From Chromatiales bacterium (lineage in GTDB: Bacteria; Pseudomonadota; Gammaproteobacteria; UBA6429; Thiohalophilaceae), in assembly GCA_027001895.1 (NCBI GenBank), contig JALTLP010000058.1, positions 1 to 25,228 on the forward strand: a stretch of 25,228 bases of DNA, given 5' to 3'. The notes under the pieces were generated by a model, which saw only the letters and a program-made list of their open reading frames with translations, ran no database searches and was not told where the DNA came from. Numbering within the stretch: position 1 is the stretch's first letter; each line of letters begins with the position of its first letter. Positions 6,437 to 13,679 of this stretch are shown here, in pieces. A program made the translations under genes and the position numbers.

Positions 6437-7738
6437 TTGGACACACTCTCTCTAGAAATGCTGTTTGGCATTCTGGTTTTTCTTATCCTGGCCTCGGGCT
6501 TCTTCTCCGGATCTGAAACAGGTTTAATGAGCTTAAACCGTTACCGTCTGCGCAACCTTGCTAATAAAAAACACAAGGGCGCTATCAAGGCTCAACGCCT
6601 GCTTGAAAACCCCGAACGTATTATCGGTATGATTTTGCTGGGTAATAATTTTGTAAATATCCTTGCTGCAACCATTGCATCAATTATTGGTATACGTTTA
6701 TTAGACGATGCCGGCCCCTGGGTTTCTACCATTGTGCTTACCGGTATTGTACTTATCTTTGCCGAGGTCACCCCTAAAACACTGGCCGCACTGCACCCGG
6801 AAAAATATGCCCTGCCTTCGGCTTATATTCTTGAACCCTTATTAAAAATATCCACGCCGTTTGTCTGGATTATTAATAAAATTACCCGCTTTATTTTACA
6901 ATTACTCGGGATATCGGCAAAACAACAATCTGCAACAAGTTTAAGCAGTGATGAAATCCGTATCGTGGTGAATGAGGCCAGTTCAATGATACCGAAGCAA
7001 CATCAACGCATGTTGCTCAGTATACTGGATCTAGAAAAAGTCACGGTTGAAGATATTATGGTGCCACGTAACGAAGTCACTGGTATCGACATCGAGGATG
7101 ACTGGCAAAGCATACGCAAACAACTTTCCAGTTCCCAGCATACCCGTTTACCTGTTTATGCCGGTGATATCGACCATATTATCGGGCTTATCCATGTACG
7201 TAATGCAATTAACCTGTTCCAGAGCACGGAAAACAATAAAGAAAGCCTGCGTAGTATTATCCGTGAAGCCTACTTTGTTCCTATATCCACGCAATTGCAT
7301 ACACAATTACTCAACTTTCAGAAAGAAAAAAGACGTATTGCACTGGTCGTTAATGAGTATGGTGATATCCAGGGGCTTGTTACCCTCGAAGATATTCTTG
7401 AGGAGATCGTTGGTGAATTTACCAGCGACCCTGCGGCAAGCAATAAAGATTTTCACCAGATGGAAGACGGTACCTACCTGATTGATGGCAGCGCTTCTAT
7501 CCGTGACTTAAACAAACTACTGCAATGGGAACTGCCCACCGACGGCCCGAAAACAATCAATGGGCTGATTATCGAATACCTGGAGCATATCCCGGAACCG
7601 GGTACCAGTATGCTAATCGCCGACCACCCGATGGAAATTGTCCACACAACCCGAAATACCGTGAAAACAGTGCATATTGACCCGAACTGGAAGGTGAATA
7701 TAAACAATAACCAGCCAGTAGATAAAAATACGGATTAA
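6437..7738 (+). CDS. CNNM/CBS-domain transporter-like protein (CorB/YfjD family)
   Basis: A 433-residue protein. The N-terminal CNNM (DUF21) membrane domain (about 1-180) contains the hallmark ASGFFSGSETGLMSLNRYRL, EVTPKTLAA and further helices. A CBS pair follows (about 195-330; VEDIMVPRNEVTGID, LVTLEDILEEIVGEFTSD), and a C-terminal CorC_HlyC domain (about 345-425; SIRDLNKLLQWELPTDGPKT). The family is associated with Mg2+/Co2+ efflux or resistance. The start is a TTG at 6437, which gives the family-typical N-terminus MDTLSLEMLFGILVFLIL; the in-frame ATG at 6458 (shorter by 7 residues) is the alternative. Neither start has a convincing ribosome-binding site. It follows ypjD by 75 bp and is probably co-transcribed. 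Confidence 0.9.
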   Translation: MDTLSLEMLFGILVFLILASGFFSGSETGLMSLNRYRLRNLANKKHKGAIKAQRLLENPERIIGMILLGNNFVNILAATIASIIGIRLLDDAGPWVSTIVLTGIVLIFAEVTPKTLAALHPEKYALPSAYILEPLLKISTPFVWIINKITRFILQLLGISAKQQSATSLSSDEIRIVVNEASSMIPKQHQRMLLSILDLEKVTVEDIMVPRNEVTGIDIEDDWQSIRKQLSSSQHTRLPVYAGDIDHIIGLIHVRNAINLFQSTENNKESLRSIIREAYFVPISTQLHTQLLNFQKEKRRIALVVNEYGDIQGLVTLEDILEEIVGEFTSDPAASNKDFHQMEDGTYLIDGSASIRDLNKLLQWELPTDGPKTINGLIIEYLEHIPEPGTSMLIADHPMEIVHTTRNTVKTVHIDPNWKVNINNNQPVDKNTD

Positions 7739-7773
7739 ACGGTATAAAAATTCCGTCTAAAGGCCCTGATTAA

Positions 7774-7803
7774 TGTACAGAATTCTTAAATGCAGGCTAT
7801 AAT
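7774..7803 (+). promoter_or_regulatory. Candidate promoter of the FHA-PilZ pair
   Basis: A consensus TATAAT (7798-7803) is preceded at 18 bases by TGTACA (7774-7779, 4 of 6), 53 bp upstream of the GTG start of the FHA gene. Confidence 0.5.
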
Positions 7804-7856
7804 CCATAAGAATACTTATTATTATCATGTAATTACCACAGATTAGGAGTGGCTTA

Positions 7857-8543
7857 GTGTCGAAATTGACGCTTTCTTTCAAGGGCAAAGTACTGAAGTT
7901 CTTCCCGATTAAAAACGGCACCATGCTGGTCGGTAGCGACCCTTCCTGCGACATTTATATCGACAGCCTGGCTATCGATCCACAGCATTTGCAAATTGAT
8001 ACCGAACAACAGACTTCCCGGATAAAATCCCTGTCTCAGGAAACCGGCACATTTGTTAATCAGCAAAAAATTGATACTCATCAATTGCAGGACGGTGACA
8101 ATATTCAGGTAGGTAAACATACCTTAAGTTATAGCTTCGAAGAGGTGCCCGAAGAAGAAATGCTGCAGGCAATAAACAATACGGCTGACGACGATATCCA
8201 GGTGGCAACAGGGCAACATGATGCGATTAAAATTCCAGAAGACACTGTTACCGAAGAACAACCGGCTCCCGCAGCAAGCAAAAAACTCGATGGCTGGCTG
8301 CAAATTATGTCCGGGCAAAATCTTGGTAAAACACTCAGCTTGCATCGTTCCATGACGAATCTAGGTAAACCCGGTTTAGCCACAGCGGTTATTGCACATC
8401 GTGAAAACGGTTATTTTATTTCACAACTCGAAGGCAAATTGCCTTTACAAATAAACTCGCAACCAACGGATCAACCAACTAAACTTAATCCAGACGATAT
8501 TATTCAGATTGGTAATATCAAAATGCAGTTTTATCTGGAATAA
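7857..8543 (+). CDS. Protein with two degenerate FHA domains
   Basis: A 228-residue cytoplasmic protein. An N-terminal FHA-type beta-sandwich (about 1-95; MLVGSDPSCDIYIDSLAIDPQHLQID ends split as GSDPSCDIYID and DPQHLQI) is followed by an acidic, Ala/Pro-containing linker (about 96-143) and a second, more divergent FHA-like domain (about 145-228; NLGKPGLATAVIAHRENGYF and DDIIQIGNIKMQFYL). FHA domains normally bind phosphothreonine through a GR...SR-x-H signature. Here the Arg is replaced by Ser (GSD) and the SR by DP, so phosphopeptide binding is doubtful. The GTG start is supported by AGGAG 7 bases upstream. The PilZ gene follows by 37 bp, and both probably act in one signalling or surface-attachment pathway. 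Confidence 0.85.
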   Translation: MSKLTLSFKGKVLKFFPIKNGTMLVGSDPSCDIYIDSLAIDPQHLQIDTEQQTSRIKSLSQETGTFVNQQKIDTHQLQDGDNIQVGKHTLSYSFEEVPEEEMLQAINNTADDDIQVATGQHDAIKIPEDTVTEEQPAPAASKKLDGWLQIMSGQNLGKTLSLHRSMTNLGKPGLATAVIAHRENGYFISQLEGKLPLQINSQPTDQPTKLNPDDIIQIGNIKMQFYLE

Positions 8544-8580
8544 TCACCAGCACAATTCAGCCGTTAAATCGGAGGCTCAT

Positions 8581-8952
8581 ATGGAGCATCGTCGATTCAC
8601 CCGTATCCCCTTTGATGCCGACGTACAACTGTACGATCCGCAAAGCAATAAAACATGGAATACTGAGCTTATTGATATTTCTTTAAAAGGTTTAAAACTT
8701 TCCCGCCCACTTAAATGGAATGATGCAACGCATACCCATTACGAAGCAACACTGATACTCGCCAAAGATGATATCGAAATAAAAATTCAATGCCAGTTAA
8801 AACATCATGATGATGCTGTGCTGGGTTTACAAACTATTCATATCGATGTGGACAGCGCCACTCACTTACACCGCTTGCTTGAACTTAATTTAGGGGATAG
8901 TAAGTTATTAGACCGTGAATATCATGAACTGGTTTCGCCAGGGATGACATAA
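8581..8952 (+). CDS. PilZ domain protein, probable c-di-GMP receptor
   Basis: A 123-residue single-domain protein. The c-di-GMP-binding signature is intact: RRFTR at 4-8 (R-x-x-x-R type, N-terminal) and DISLKG at 32-37 (D/N-x-S-x-x-G). The remaining sequence is strand-rich with a C-terminal helix (residues ~95-110, HLHRLLELNLGD). The ATG at 8581 has an excellent GGAGG 5 bases upstream, so the longer frame from 8509, which overlaps the FHA gene, is not the start. It is the second gene after the FHA protein and ends 6 bp before a strong terminator hairpin. PilZ proteins couple cyclic di-GMP levels to motility, attachment or exopolysaccharide; the target here is unknown. Confidence 0.9.
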   Translation: MEHRRFTRIPFDADVQLYDPQSNKTWNTELIDISLKGLKLSRPLKWNDATHTHYEATLILAKDDIEIKIQCQLKHHDDAVLGLQTIHIDVDSATHLHRLLELNLGDSKLLDREYHELVSPGMT

Positions 8953-8957
8953 TAAAA

Positions 8958-8980
8958 ATCCCGCCAGAAACAGGCGGGAT
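8958..8980. terminator. Rho-independent terminator between convergent genes
   Basis: ATCCCGCC (8958-8965) and GGCGGGAT (8973-8980) form a perfect 8-bp GC-rich stem with a 7-base loop. On the minus strand it is followed by TTTTT, so it best terminates the P460 gene (stop at 8996). On the plus strand it can also stop transcription from the PilZ gene, but with no good U-tract. Confidence 0.85.
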
Positions 8981-8995
8981 ATTCATCCATGACAA

Positions 8996-9568
8996 TTACT
9001 TAACAACCGTAATTTCAGCATTCGCTTCCTTATTATGAATAAATACCAGATCATTTCCTGATGCTGATTTGTGGCATGCAATACACCCCTTATTCATTCC
9101 CTTGGCAACTCGACCTGCCAGTTTCATGCCCATTGGGTTTTTAAGCAACTCGCCACCTGGTTTGTACTTCACCCAGAACCAGTTATTATTATCCGGGTCA
9201 TAACCTGCTTCGCGTTTTGCCATTACCGTAACCGACTTCAGGTATCTTGCCCTGTTACGCGCAACTGAGTTGACAGTAATGCCTTTGCCTCGATAATTAC
9301 GTTTTACAATAACACGCTTGCCATTTATTTTTCCTTCTAAAACTTCGCGCACCTTTCCATGCGGTGGACCACCGACATACAATGTTGCTTTAGTCGTATT
9401 GAGACCGGCATTATTCATATTACGCCAGAGCGTTTTAGCATACGCCACATCTGCCGGTGTTCCAAAGGGTGGTTTCATCATTTTTCCACCTTGTTTACTG
9501 CTGGCACAGCTAACAACACCAATGGCAACCAGTGATACCAGCATTATTAATGATACTATTTTTTTCAT
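8996..9568 (-). CDS. Cytochrome P460-like haem lipoprotein
   Basis: A 190-residue exported protein. A signal peptide with a lipobox-like V-V-S-C ends at Cys21, so it is probably a lipoprotein on the outer side of the inner membrane. The body carries the P460-family pattern TVMAKREAGYDPDNNNWFWV (about 114-133) and, near the C-terminus, a single haem c motif CIACH (162-166). Cytochrome P460 oxidises hydroxylamine or related N-compounds in nitrifiers, and many related proteins have unknown substrates. The ATG has GAGGA upstream. It lies 109 bp downstream of the membrane-protein gene at 9678-10091, in the same orientation, and is followed by the strong terminator. Whether the P460 Lys-haem cross-link occurs cannot be judged from sequence alone. 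Confidence 0.8.
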   Translation of the reverse strand: MKKIVSLIMLVSLVAIGVVSCASSKQGGKMMKPPFGTPADVAYAKTLWRNMNNAGLNTTKATLYVGGPPHGKVREVLEGKINGKRVIVKRNYRGKGITVNSVARNRARYLKSVTVMAKREAGYDPDNNNWFWVKYKPGGELLKNPMGMKLAGRVAKGMNKGCIACHKSASGNDLVFIHNKEANAEITVVK

Positions 9569-9642
9569 CTTCGCATCCTCTTCTGATTTATTTAAAATAA
9601 CGTTTTATTGCAGACCCAAATAATATCTTGTCCTTTTATTTC

Positions 9643-9662
9643 AAATCTGTTTAAACGGATTT
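9643..9662. repeat. Near-perfect 20-bp palindrome
   Basis: AAATCTGTTT directly abuts AAACGGATTT, with 9 of 10 base pairs matching and no loop. It lies 15 bp beyond the stop of the membrane-protein gene and ~75 bp upstream of the P460 start. The absence of a loop suggests a site for a dimeric DNA-binding protein rather than a hairpin terminator. Confidence 0.4.
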
Positions 9663-9677
9663 AGTATTCAATACATA

Positions 9678-10091
9678 CTAAGCCGATAAACGTTTGTAGG
9701 AAAAACCAAGTACGACACCCCATAAAAGATGTAACACCAAGGTGGCTACAGCAGCCATTATTCCCAGCTTTAAACCGAACAATCCTGCACCCGCCATCGG
9801 CATTGGCCCAATCATCATCAGCAACCATGCACCTATAGAAAACACCATGGCGCTGTTAATAACACTGCCCTGCAGTTGTTTAACCATCAGTGCAAATAAT
9901 ATTCCCCACACAAGTGAGCCAATCATAAAGTGTGCAACCCAACCCATAACAAGTGGTGCGTGCATCATATTTGCAAGCATCTTAATTGCATTCAGTTCAG
10001 GCATTACCCCCATTTTTGCTTTTAAAATCATGACTATCGACAACACCACAGTTGCAATAAACCCTGATATAATTCCTGCCTTTAAATTCAT
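9678..10091 (-). CDS. Four-helix small membrane protein (DUF6789-like)
   Basis: A 137-residue hydrophobic protein with about four transmembrane helices (about 5-23, 48-70, 80-98 and 105-130). It is rich in Met and Gly, with MGWVAHFMIGSLVWGILFAL as the second helix. The pattern resembles small uncharacterised inner-membrane families such as DUF6789/YagU-like; the assignment is tentative. The ATG is preceded by CCGGAGGTAGAGT, a strong GGAGG 6 bases upstream. It is downstream of the ECF sigma/anti-sigma pair, with a structured 181-bp spacer, and upstream of the P460 cytochrome. It is likely a member of the same regulon. Confidence 0.65.
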   Translation of the reverse strand: MNLKAGIISGFIATVVLSIVMILKAKMGVMPELNAIKMLANMMHAPLVMGWVAHFMIGSLVWGILFALMVKQLQGSVINSAMVFSIGAWLLMMIGPMPMAGAGLFGLKLGIMAAVATLVLHLLWGVVLGFSYKRLSA

Positions 10092-10122
10092 ACTCTACCT
10101 CCGGTTATTATTATGAATACCC

Positions 10123-10169
10123 CAGCCTGAAAAGGCTGCAGCGTTTGTAACTACAACTTGGATGCAGCC
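10123..10169 (-). promoter_or_regulatory. Leader with overlapping alternative hairpins
   Basis: On the minus strand, GGCTGCA (10169-10163) can pair with TGCAGCC (10140-10134) to form a 7-bp hairpin with a 22-base loop. A second, tighter hairpin, CAGCCT-TTTC-AGGCTG (10138-10123, GAAA loop on the plus strand), reuses the same CAGCC bases. The two structures are mutually exclusive, the layout of an attenuator or RNA switch. It lies 32 bp upstream of the membrane-protein ATG. No U-tract follows the second hairpin, so translation control or protein binding is as likely as termination. Confidence 0.35.
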
Positions 10170-10186
10170 AAACCTTAAAGGGTTAC
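10161..10186 (-). promoter_or_regulatory. Possible ECF-type promoter upstream of the membrane protein/P460 genes
   Basis: On the minus strand, GTAACC (10186-10181) is followed after 16 bases by CATC (10164-10161). A GTAAC-type -35 with a 16-base spacer is typical of some ECF sigma factors, and an ECF sigma gene lies directly upstream. A near-palindrome AACC...GGTT (10171-10184) overlaps the spacer. Tentative. Confidence 0.3.
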
Positions 10187-10196
10187 AGTTAATTTT

Positions 10197-10213
10197 AAAA
10201 AAACAGGCTGTTT
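10197..10213 (-). terminator. Weak hairpin terminator after the sigma/anti-sigma pair
   Basis: On the minus strand, AAACA-GCC-TGTTT (10213-10201) is followed by four more T residues. The stem is only 5 bp and AT-rich, so termination would be partial. It lies about 60 bp after the anti-sigma stop. Confidence 0.35.
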
Positions 10214-10272
10214 AGTGGGTATTTAGAAGTATTGTCGGCTTTTATCTTCACAAGCTGACGGTGGGCGACAGT

Positions 10273-10587
10273 TTACTGGTTGTTACGTGCCTTAAGTATT
10301 GCTTTAACCAGATCCTCTGGTACATCATTGGGGATGACTGAATCTTCTGACTGATGGACTGCTTTAGTAGTTTCAATGGTTCGTTTATAAGCATCAAGGT
10401 ATTGCCGGCATTCCTTGCACATACGTATATGCAATTCGAACTTGTTGCGCTGAGCAGATGAAAGTTCGCCGTCCAGATAATCAACCATAAAGTCATCAAA
10501 CTCCTTACAGGTTATCATATTTGGCATGCTACGCAGCATTAAGGCTTTTAACTTTCCTGTTAATTTATTCTTTTTTACTGGTTTCAT
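10273..10587 (-). CDS. Zinc-binding anti-sigma factor (ZAS/zf-HC2)
   Basis: A 104-residue soluble protein with the zinc-binding anti-sigma signature: Cys27 in MITCKEF, then H53-x3-C57-x2-C60 in ELHIRMCKEC. There is no transmembrane segment, so it is cytoplasmic. Such factors hold the cognate ECF sigma in an inactive complex and release it when zinc or thiol chemistry is perturbed. The ATG overlaps the last base of the sigma stop (TAATG), with a strong GAGGGG upstream, so the two proteins are made in a fixed ratio. Target: the sigma factor at 10587-11168. Confidence 0.9.
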   Translation of the reverse strand: MKPVKKNKLTGKLKALMLRSMPNMITCKEFDDFMVDYLDGELSSAQRNKFELHIRMCKECRQYLDAYKRTIETTKAVHQSEDSVIPNDVPEDLVKAILKARNNQ

Positions 10588-11168
10588 TACAACCCCTCAT
10601 CTCGAAGTAATGGCTCGATCAGATTTTTTAATGCAGCCCGGCCTCTATGTAAACGTACTTTTACATTGCTTTCTGAAATACCAAGGCGTTGCACGACTTC
10701 ATCCGTTGTATATCCTTCGATGTCTCTAAGCAACAAAACGATACGGTATGCATCAGGTAATTTTTTGATTGCAGCATGAATTTGTTCAGAGGCTTCGTTA
10801 TTAGCCACAATATTGGCCGTACTGGCAAGATGCGACCAGTTAAATTCCACACGACATTCGTTTTGATCAAATTCAGACAGGTACTCATCGACCGGTTGCT
10901 CGGCAAGTCGCTTAAGCTTGCGTATTTTCATTAATGCTGTGTTGACAGTAATACGATGCAGCCAGGTTTTCAGGCTGGAGCGGTTTTCAAACTTGTCTAA
11001 CCCCTGAAAGGCTGAAAGAAAGGCTTCCTGAACAGCATCTTCAGCCAGGGCACGCTCACCCAGTATCCGTTCGGCGACAACAAGCATCCAGCCAATATTA
11101 TTCCGTACCAACTGTTCAGCATTTACTTCATCAGAAGTTTGCTGTTGTTCATCGTTGGAATCAATCAT
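10587..11168 (-). CDS. ECF RNA polymerase sigma factor (RpoE-like)
   Basis: A 193-residue group 4 sigma factor. Region 2 (about 22-92) has AEDAVQEAFLSAFQGLDKF and RSSLKTWLHRITVNTALMKI. Region 4 (about 128-185) has the helix-turn-helix LPDAYRIVLLLRDIEGYTTD then EVVQRLGISESNVKVRLHRG. The linker is longer than in many ECFs. It starts 28 bp after radA on the same strand with a weak ribosome-binding site, so it is either transcribed with alr-radA or from a promoter inside radA. It directs RNA polymerase to a small regulon that probably includes the membrane protein and P460 genes downstream, which is inferred from position only. Confidence 0.95.
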   Translation of the reverse strand: MIDSNDEQQQTSDEVNAEQLVRNNIGWMLVVAERILGERALAEDAVQEAFLSAFQGLDKFENRSSLKTWLHRITVNTALMKIRKLKRLAEQPVDEYLSEFDQNECRVEFNWSHLASTANIVANNEASEQIHAAIKKLPDAYRIVLLLRDIEGYTTDEVVQRLGISESNVKVRLHRGRAALKNLIEPLLRDEGL

Positions 11169-11196
11169 ATAGTTTTTAACAGATTTACTTACAGTT

Positions 11197-12567
11197 TCAG
11201 ATTTTATCCAGCGCTTCTTCCAGACGGGTAACAGTATAAACCGTCATCCCCTTCGGCATTTCACGCGGCGCATTGGCTTTTGGAATAATCGCCTGTTTAA
11301 AACCATGCTTGGCCGCTTCGTTGAGGCGTTCCTGTCCATTAGGTACCGGACGAATTTCACCCGCCAAACCCACTTCACCAAACACAATCAGATCTTCGGG
11401 TATCACTTTACTGCGTAAGCTCGACATAATCGCAAACAACACCGCAAGGTCCGCACCCGTTTCGGTAACCCGCACACCACCGACAACATTCGCAAATACA
11501 TCCTGATCGTGTGTCATAATACCCGCATGGCGATTTAATACCGCTAACAACATGGCTAAACGATTTGTTTCAAGGCCAGTAGTTACCCGACGTGGGTTAC
11601 CCAGATGACTTTCATCAACCAACGCCTGCACTTCGACTAACAAGGGGCGACTGCCTTCCAGTGTTACCATTACTACGCTGCCCGGCACAACTTCATCGTG
11701 GCGTGATAAAAATATAGCAGAAGGATTGGTCACTTCGCGTAAACCTTTTTCGGTCATGGCAAAAACGCCCAGCTCGTTAATTGCACCAAAGCGATTTTTA
11801 ATCGCCCGCACTAAACGATAACGACTACCACTATCCCCTTCAAAATATAAAACAGTATCCACCATATGTTCTAAAACACGTGGCCCGGCCAGGGCACCTT
11901 CTTTTGTTACATGACCCACTAAAAACAAGGCTGTACCAGTTTGTTTGGCATAACGCACTAGTTGTGCAGCCGACTCTCTGACCTGTGCAACACCGCCGGG
12001 TGCAGATTGAATAGCCTCGGTATAAATGGTTTGTATTGAATCAATCACCATCACTCGTGGTTGTTCGACCTGGGCAATTTTTAAAATACTCTCGACCTGT
12101 GTTTCGGTAAGCACATTCACTTTATCTGTATTCAGGTTAAGCCGTTGTGCACGCATGCTCACTTGCTCCAGCGATTCTTCGCCTGTCACATATAAAGTTT
12201 TTGAGTTTTCCGACAATGCCACCAGGGTTTGTAATAGCAAGGTAGATTTACCTATGCCCGGATCACCACCAATAAGCACAACCGAACCGGGTACCAAACC
12301 ACCGCCAAGTACGCGGTCGAACTCTTCGATGCCACAACTGTTACGTTGTAACTCGTTCACCTCAATATCAGATAAAACCTGCACCTTGCCATGCGATGCG
12401 TCACCCGACATGCCGCTATAACGCGGCATACGTGATGCAGTGGATGCCGACATTGCAGTCACTTCTACAAGCGTATTCCATGCACCACAGTCGGCACATT
12501 GACCACCCCACTTCGGTGCCTGAGCACCACATGCACTGCAACTGTATATTTGTTTTGCTTTAGCCAT
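11197..12567 (-). CDS. radA: DNA repair protein RadA
   Basis: A 456-residue protein of typical length, a RecA-like ATPase that drives branch migration during homologous recombination. An N-terminal zinc finger has Cys10, Cys13, Cys24 and Cys27. Walker A GDPGIGKST is at 101-109, a KNRFG motif (RadA-specific) lies in the middle third, and the C-terminal Lon-protease-like domain lacks protease activity in this family. The ATG shares one base with the alr stop (TAATG arrangement), so alr and radA are translationally coupled. Confidence 0.97.
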   Translation of the reverse strand: MAKAKQIYSCSACGAQAPKWGGQCADCGAWNTLVEVTAMSASTASRMPRYSGMSGDASHGKVQVLSDIEVNELQRNSCGIEEFDRVLGGGLVPGSVVLIGGDPGIGKSTLLLQTLVALSENSKTLYVTGEESLEQVSMRAQRLNLNTDKVNVLTETQVESILKIAQVEQPRVMVIDSIQTIYTEAIQSAPGGVAQVRESAAQLVRYAKQTGTALFLVGHVTKEGALAGPRVLEHMVDTVLYFEGDSGSRYRLVRAIKNRFGAINELGVFAMTEKGLREVTNPSAIFLSRHDEVVPGSVVMVTLEGSRPLLVEVQALVDESHLGNPRRVTTGLETNRLAMLLAVLNRHAGIMTHDQDVFANVVGGVRVTETGADLAVLFAIMSSLRSKVIPEDLIVFGEVGLAGEIRPVPNGQERLNEAAKHGFKQAIIPKANAPREMPKGMTVYTVTRLEEALDKI

Positions 12568-13667
12568 TATTCTGTTTCACCGTCATGGTACTCAAACGCA
12601 ACGCGTTTTGTTACGCCGCAAAGTAATTCATAACCAATCGTCTCTGCTGCATCTGCTATTTCTTCTACGGGTAAGCCTTCGCCCCAAAGCACGACCTTAT
12701 CACCGACTTTTGCATTGGGTTGAGTGCGCAAGTCGACCATGATTTTATCCATGGAAACCCGGCCAATTAAAGGAACACGCTGACCATTAACAAGTACGGG
12801 GGTACCATTCGGAGCATGGCGCGGGTAACCGTCACCATAGCCGATTGATACCACGCCAACAGGCATATCTTCCGGGCAGGTCCATTTACCACCATAACCA
12901 ATCGATTCACCTTCGACTATTTTATTAATCGCAATTAATGCCGCGGATAAAGTCATGACCGGCTTTAATTTAAAGTCGTTATTCCTTTTTACAAAAGGAT
13001 TAACACCGTATAGCATAATACCCGGGCGCACCCAGTGACCAAGTGAATCAGGCCAGCCTAAAATAGCGGCCGAGTTTGCCAGACTGGTATCGGCTGGATT
13101 ACCTTCTACAATTTCGTTAAAAGTATTAATCTGCTTTTCTGTTTTATTGTCTTCAAGATCATCGGCATTTGCAAAGTGTGTCATTAAACCAATATCGGTA
13201 TCTGCGCCAGTCGTTAATAAACGCTTATACATTTTTTTTACATCTTGTGGCGCAAAACCAAGCCGGTGCATACCCGTATCTATTTTTAACCACAGCTTTA
13301 AATTGCTTGCCTGTTGTTGATGAAGCTCAAGAAGAATAACCTGGCTGATATGATGAACAACTGCCGTGATATTATGTTCGTGCAGCAGCGCAAGATCTGC
13401 AACGGTTGTAAAGCCTTCAAGCGCGATAATATTATGTGAGACACCCACAGAACGTAACATAATGGCTTCATCAATGGATGCCACAGCAAAAGCATCTTCG
13501 GAAGTAAACTCCTCACTGATTGCTTTGGCAACCCGTGCAATACCATGCCCATAGGCATCGGCCTTAACCACCGCCATTATTTTCTGTGCAGGAGCATGTT
13601 GCCGGACTACGACAAGGTTATGTTTTAACGCACCCAGATTAATTACTGCGCGAGCAATACGACTCAT
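12567..13667 (-). CDS. alr: Alanine racemase
   Basis: A 366-residue PLP enzyme interconverting L- and D-alanine for peptidoglycan precursors. The PLP lysine is Lys35 in AVVKADAYGHG and the second catalytic base is Tyr277 in SIGYGDGYPRH; HRLGFAP (~134-140) and VRPGIMLYG are also conserved. The start has GGAG upstream. It lies 12 bp downstream of dnaB and overlaps radA by one base, the common gammaproteobacterial dnaB-alr-radA arrangement. Confidence 0.97.
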   Translation of the reverse strand: MSRIARAVINLGALKHNLVVVRQHAPAQKIMAVVKADAYGHGIARVAKAISEEFTSEDAFAVASIDEAIMLRSVGVSHNIIALEGFTTVADLALLHEHNITAVVHHISQVILLELHQQQASNLKLWLKIDTGMHRLGFAPQDVKKMYKRLLTTGADTDIGLMTHFANADDLEDNKTEKQINTFNEIVEGNPADTSLANSAAILGWPDSLGHWVRPGIMLYGVNPFVKRNNDFKLKPVMTLSAALIAINKIVEGESIGYGGKWTCPEDMPVGVVSIGYGDGYPRHAPNGTPVLVNGQRVPLIGRVSMDKIMVDLRTQPNAKVGDKVVLWGEGLPVEEIADAAETIGYELLCGVTKRVAFEYHDGETE

Positions 13668-13679
13668 TGCCGACTCCAG

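Noticed and set aside
12026..12421. Plus-strand frame inside radA, and similar long plus-strand frames at 3597-3983 (ffh) and 14429-14842 (dnaB)
   Set aside because: They are antisense to highly conserved core genes and show no recognisable protein pattern.
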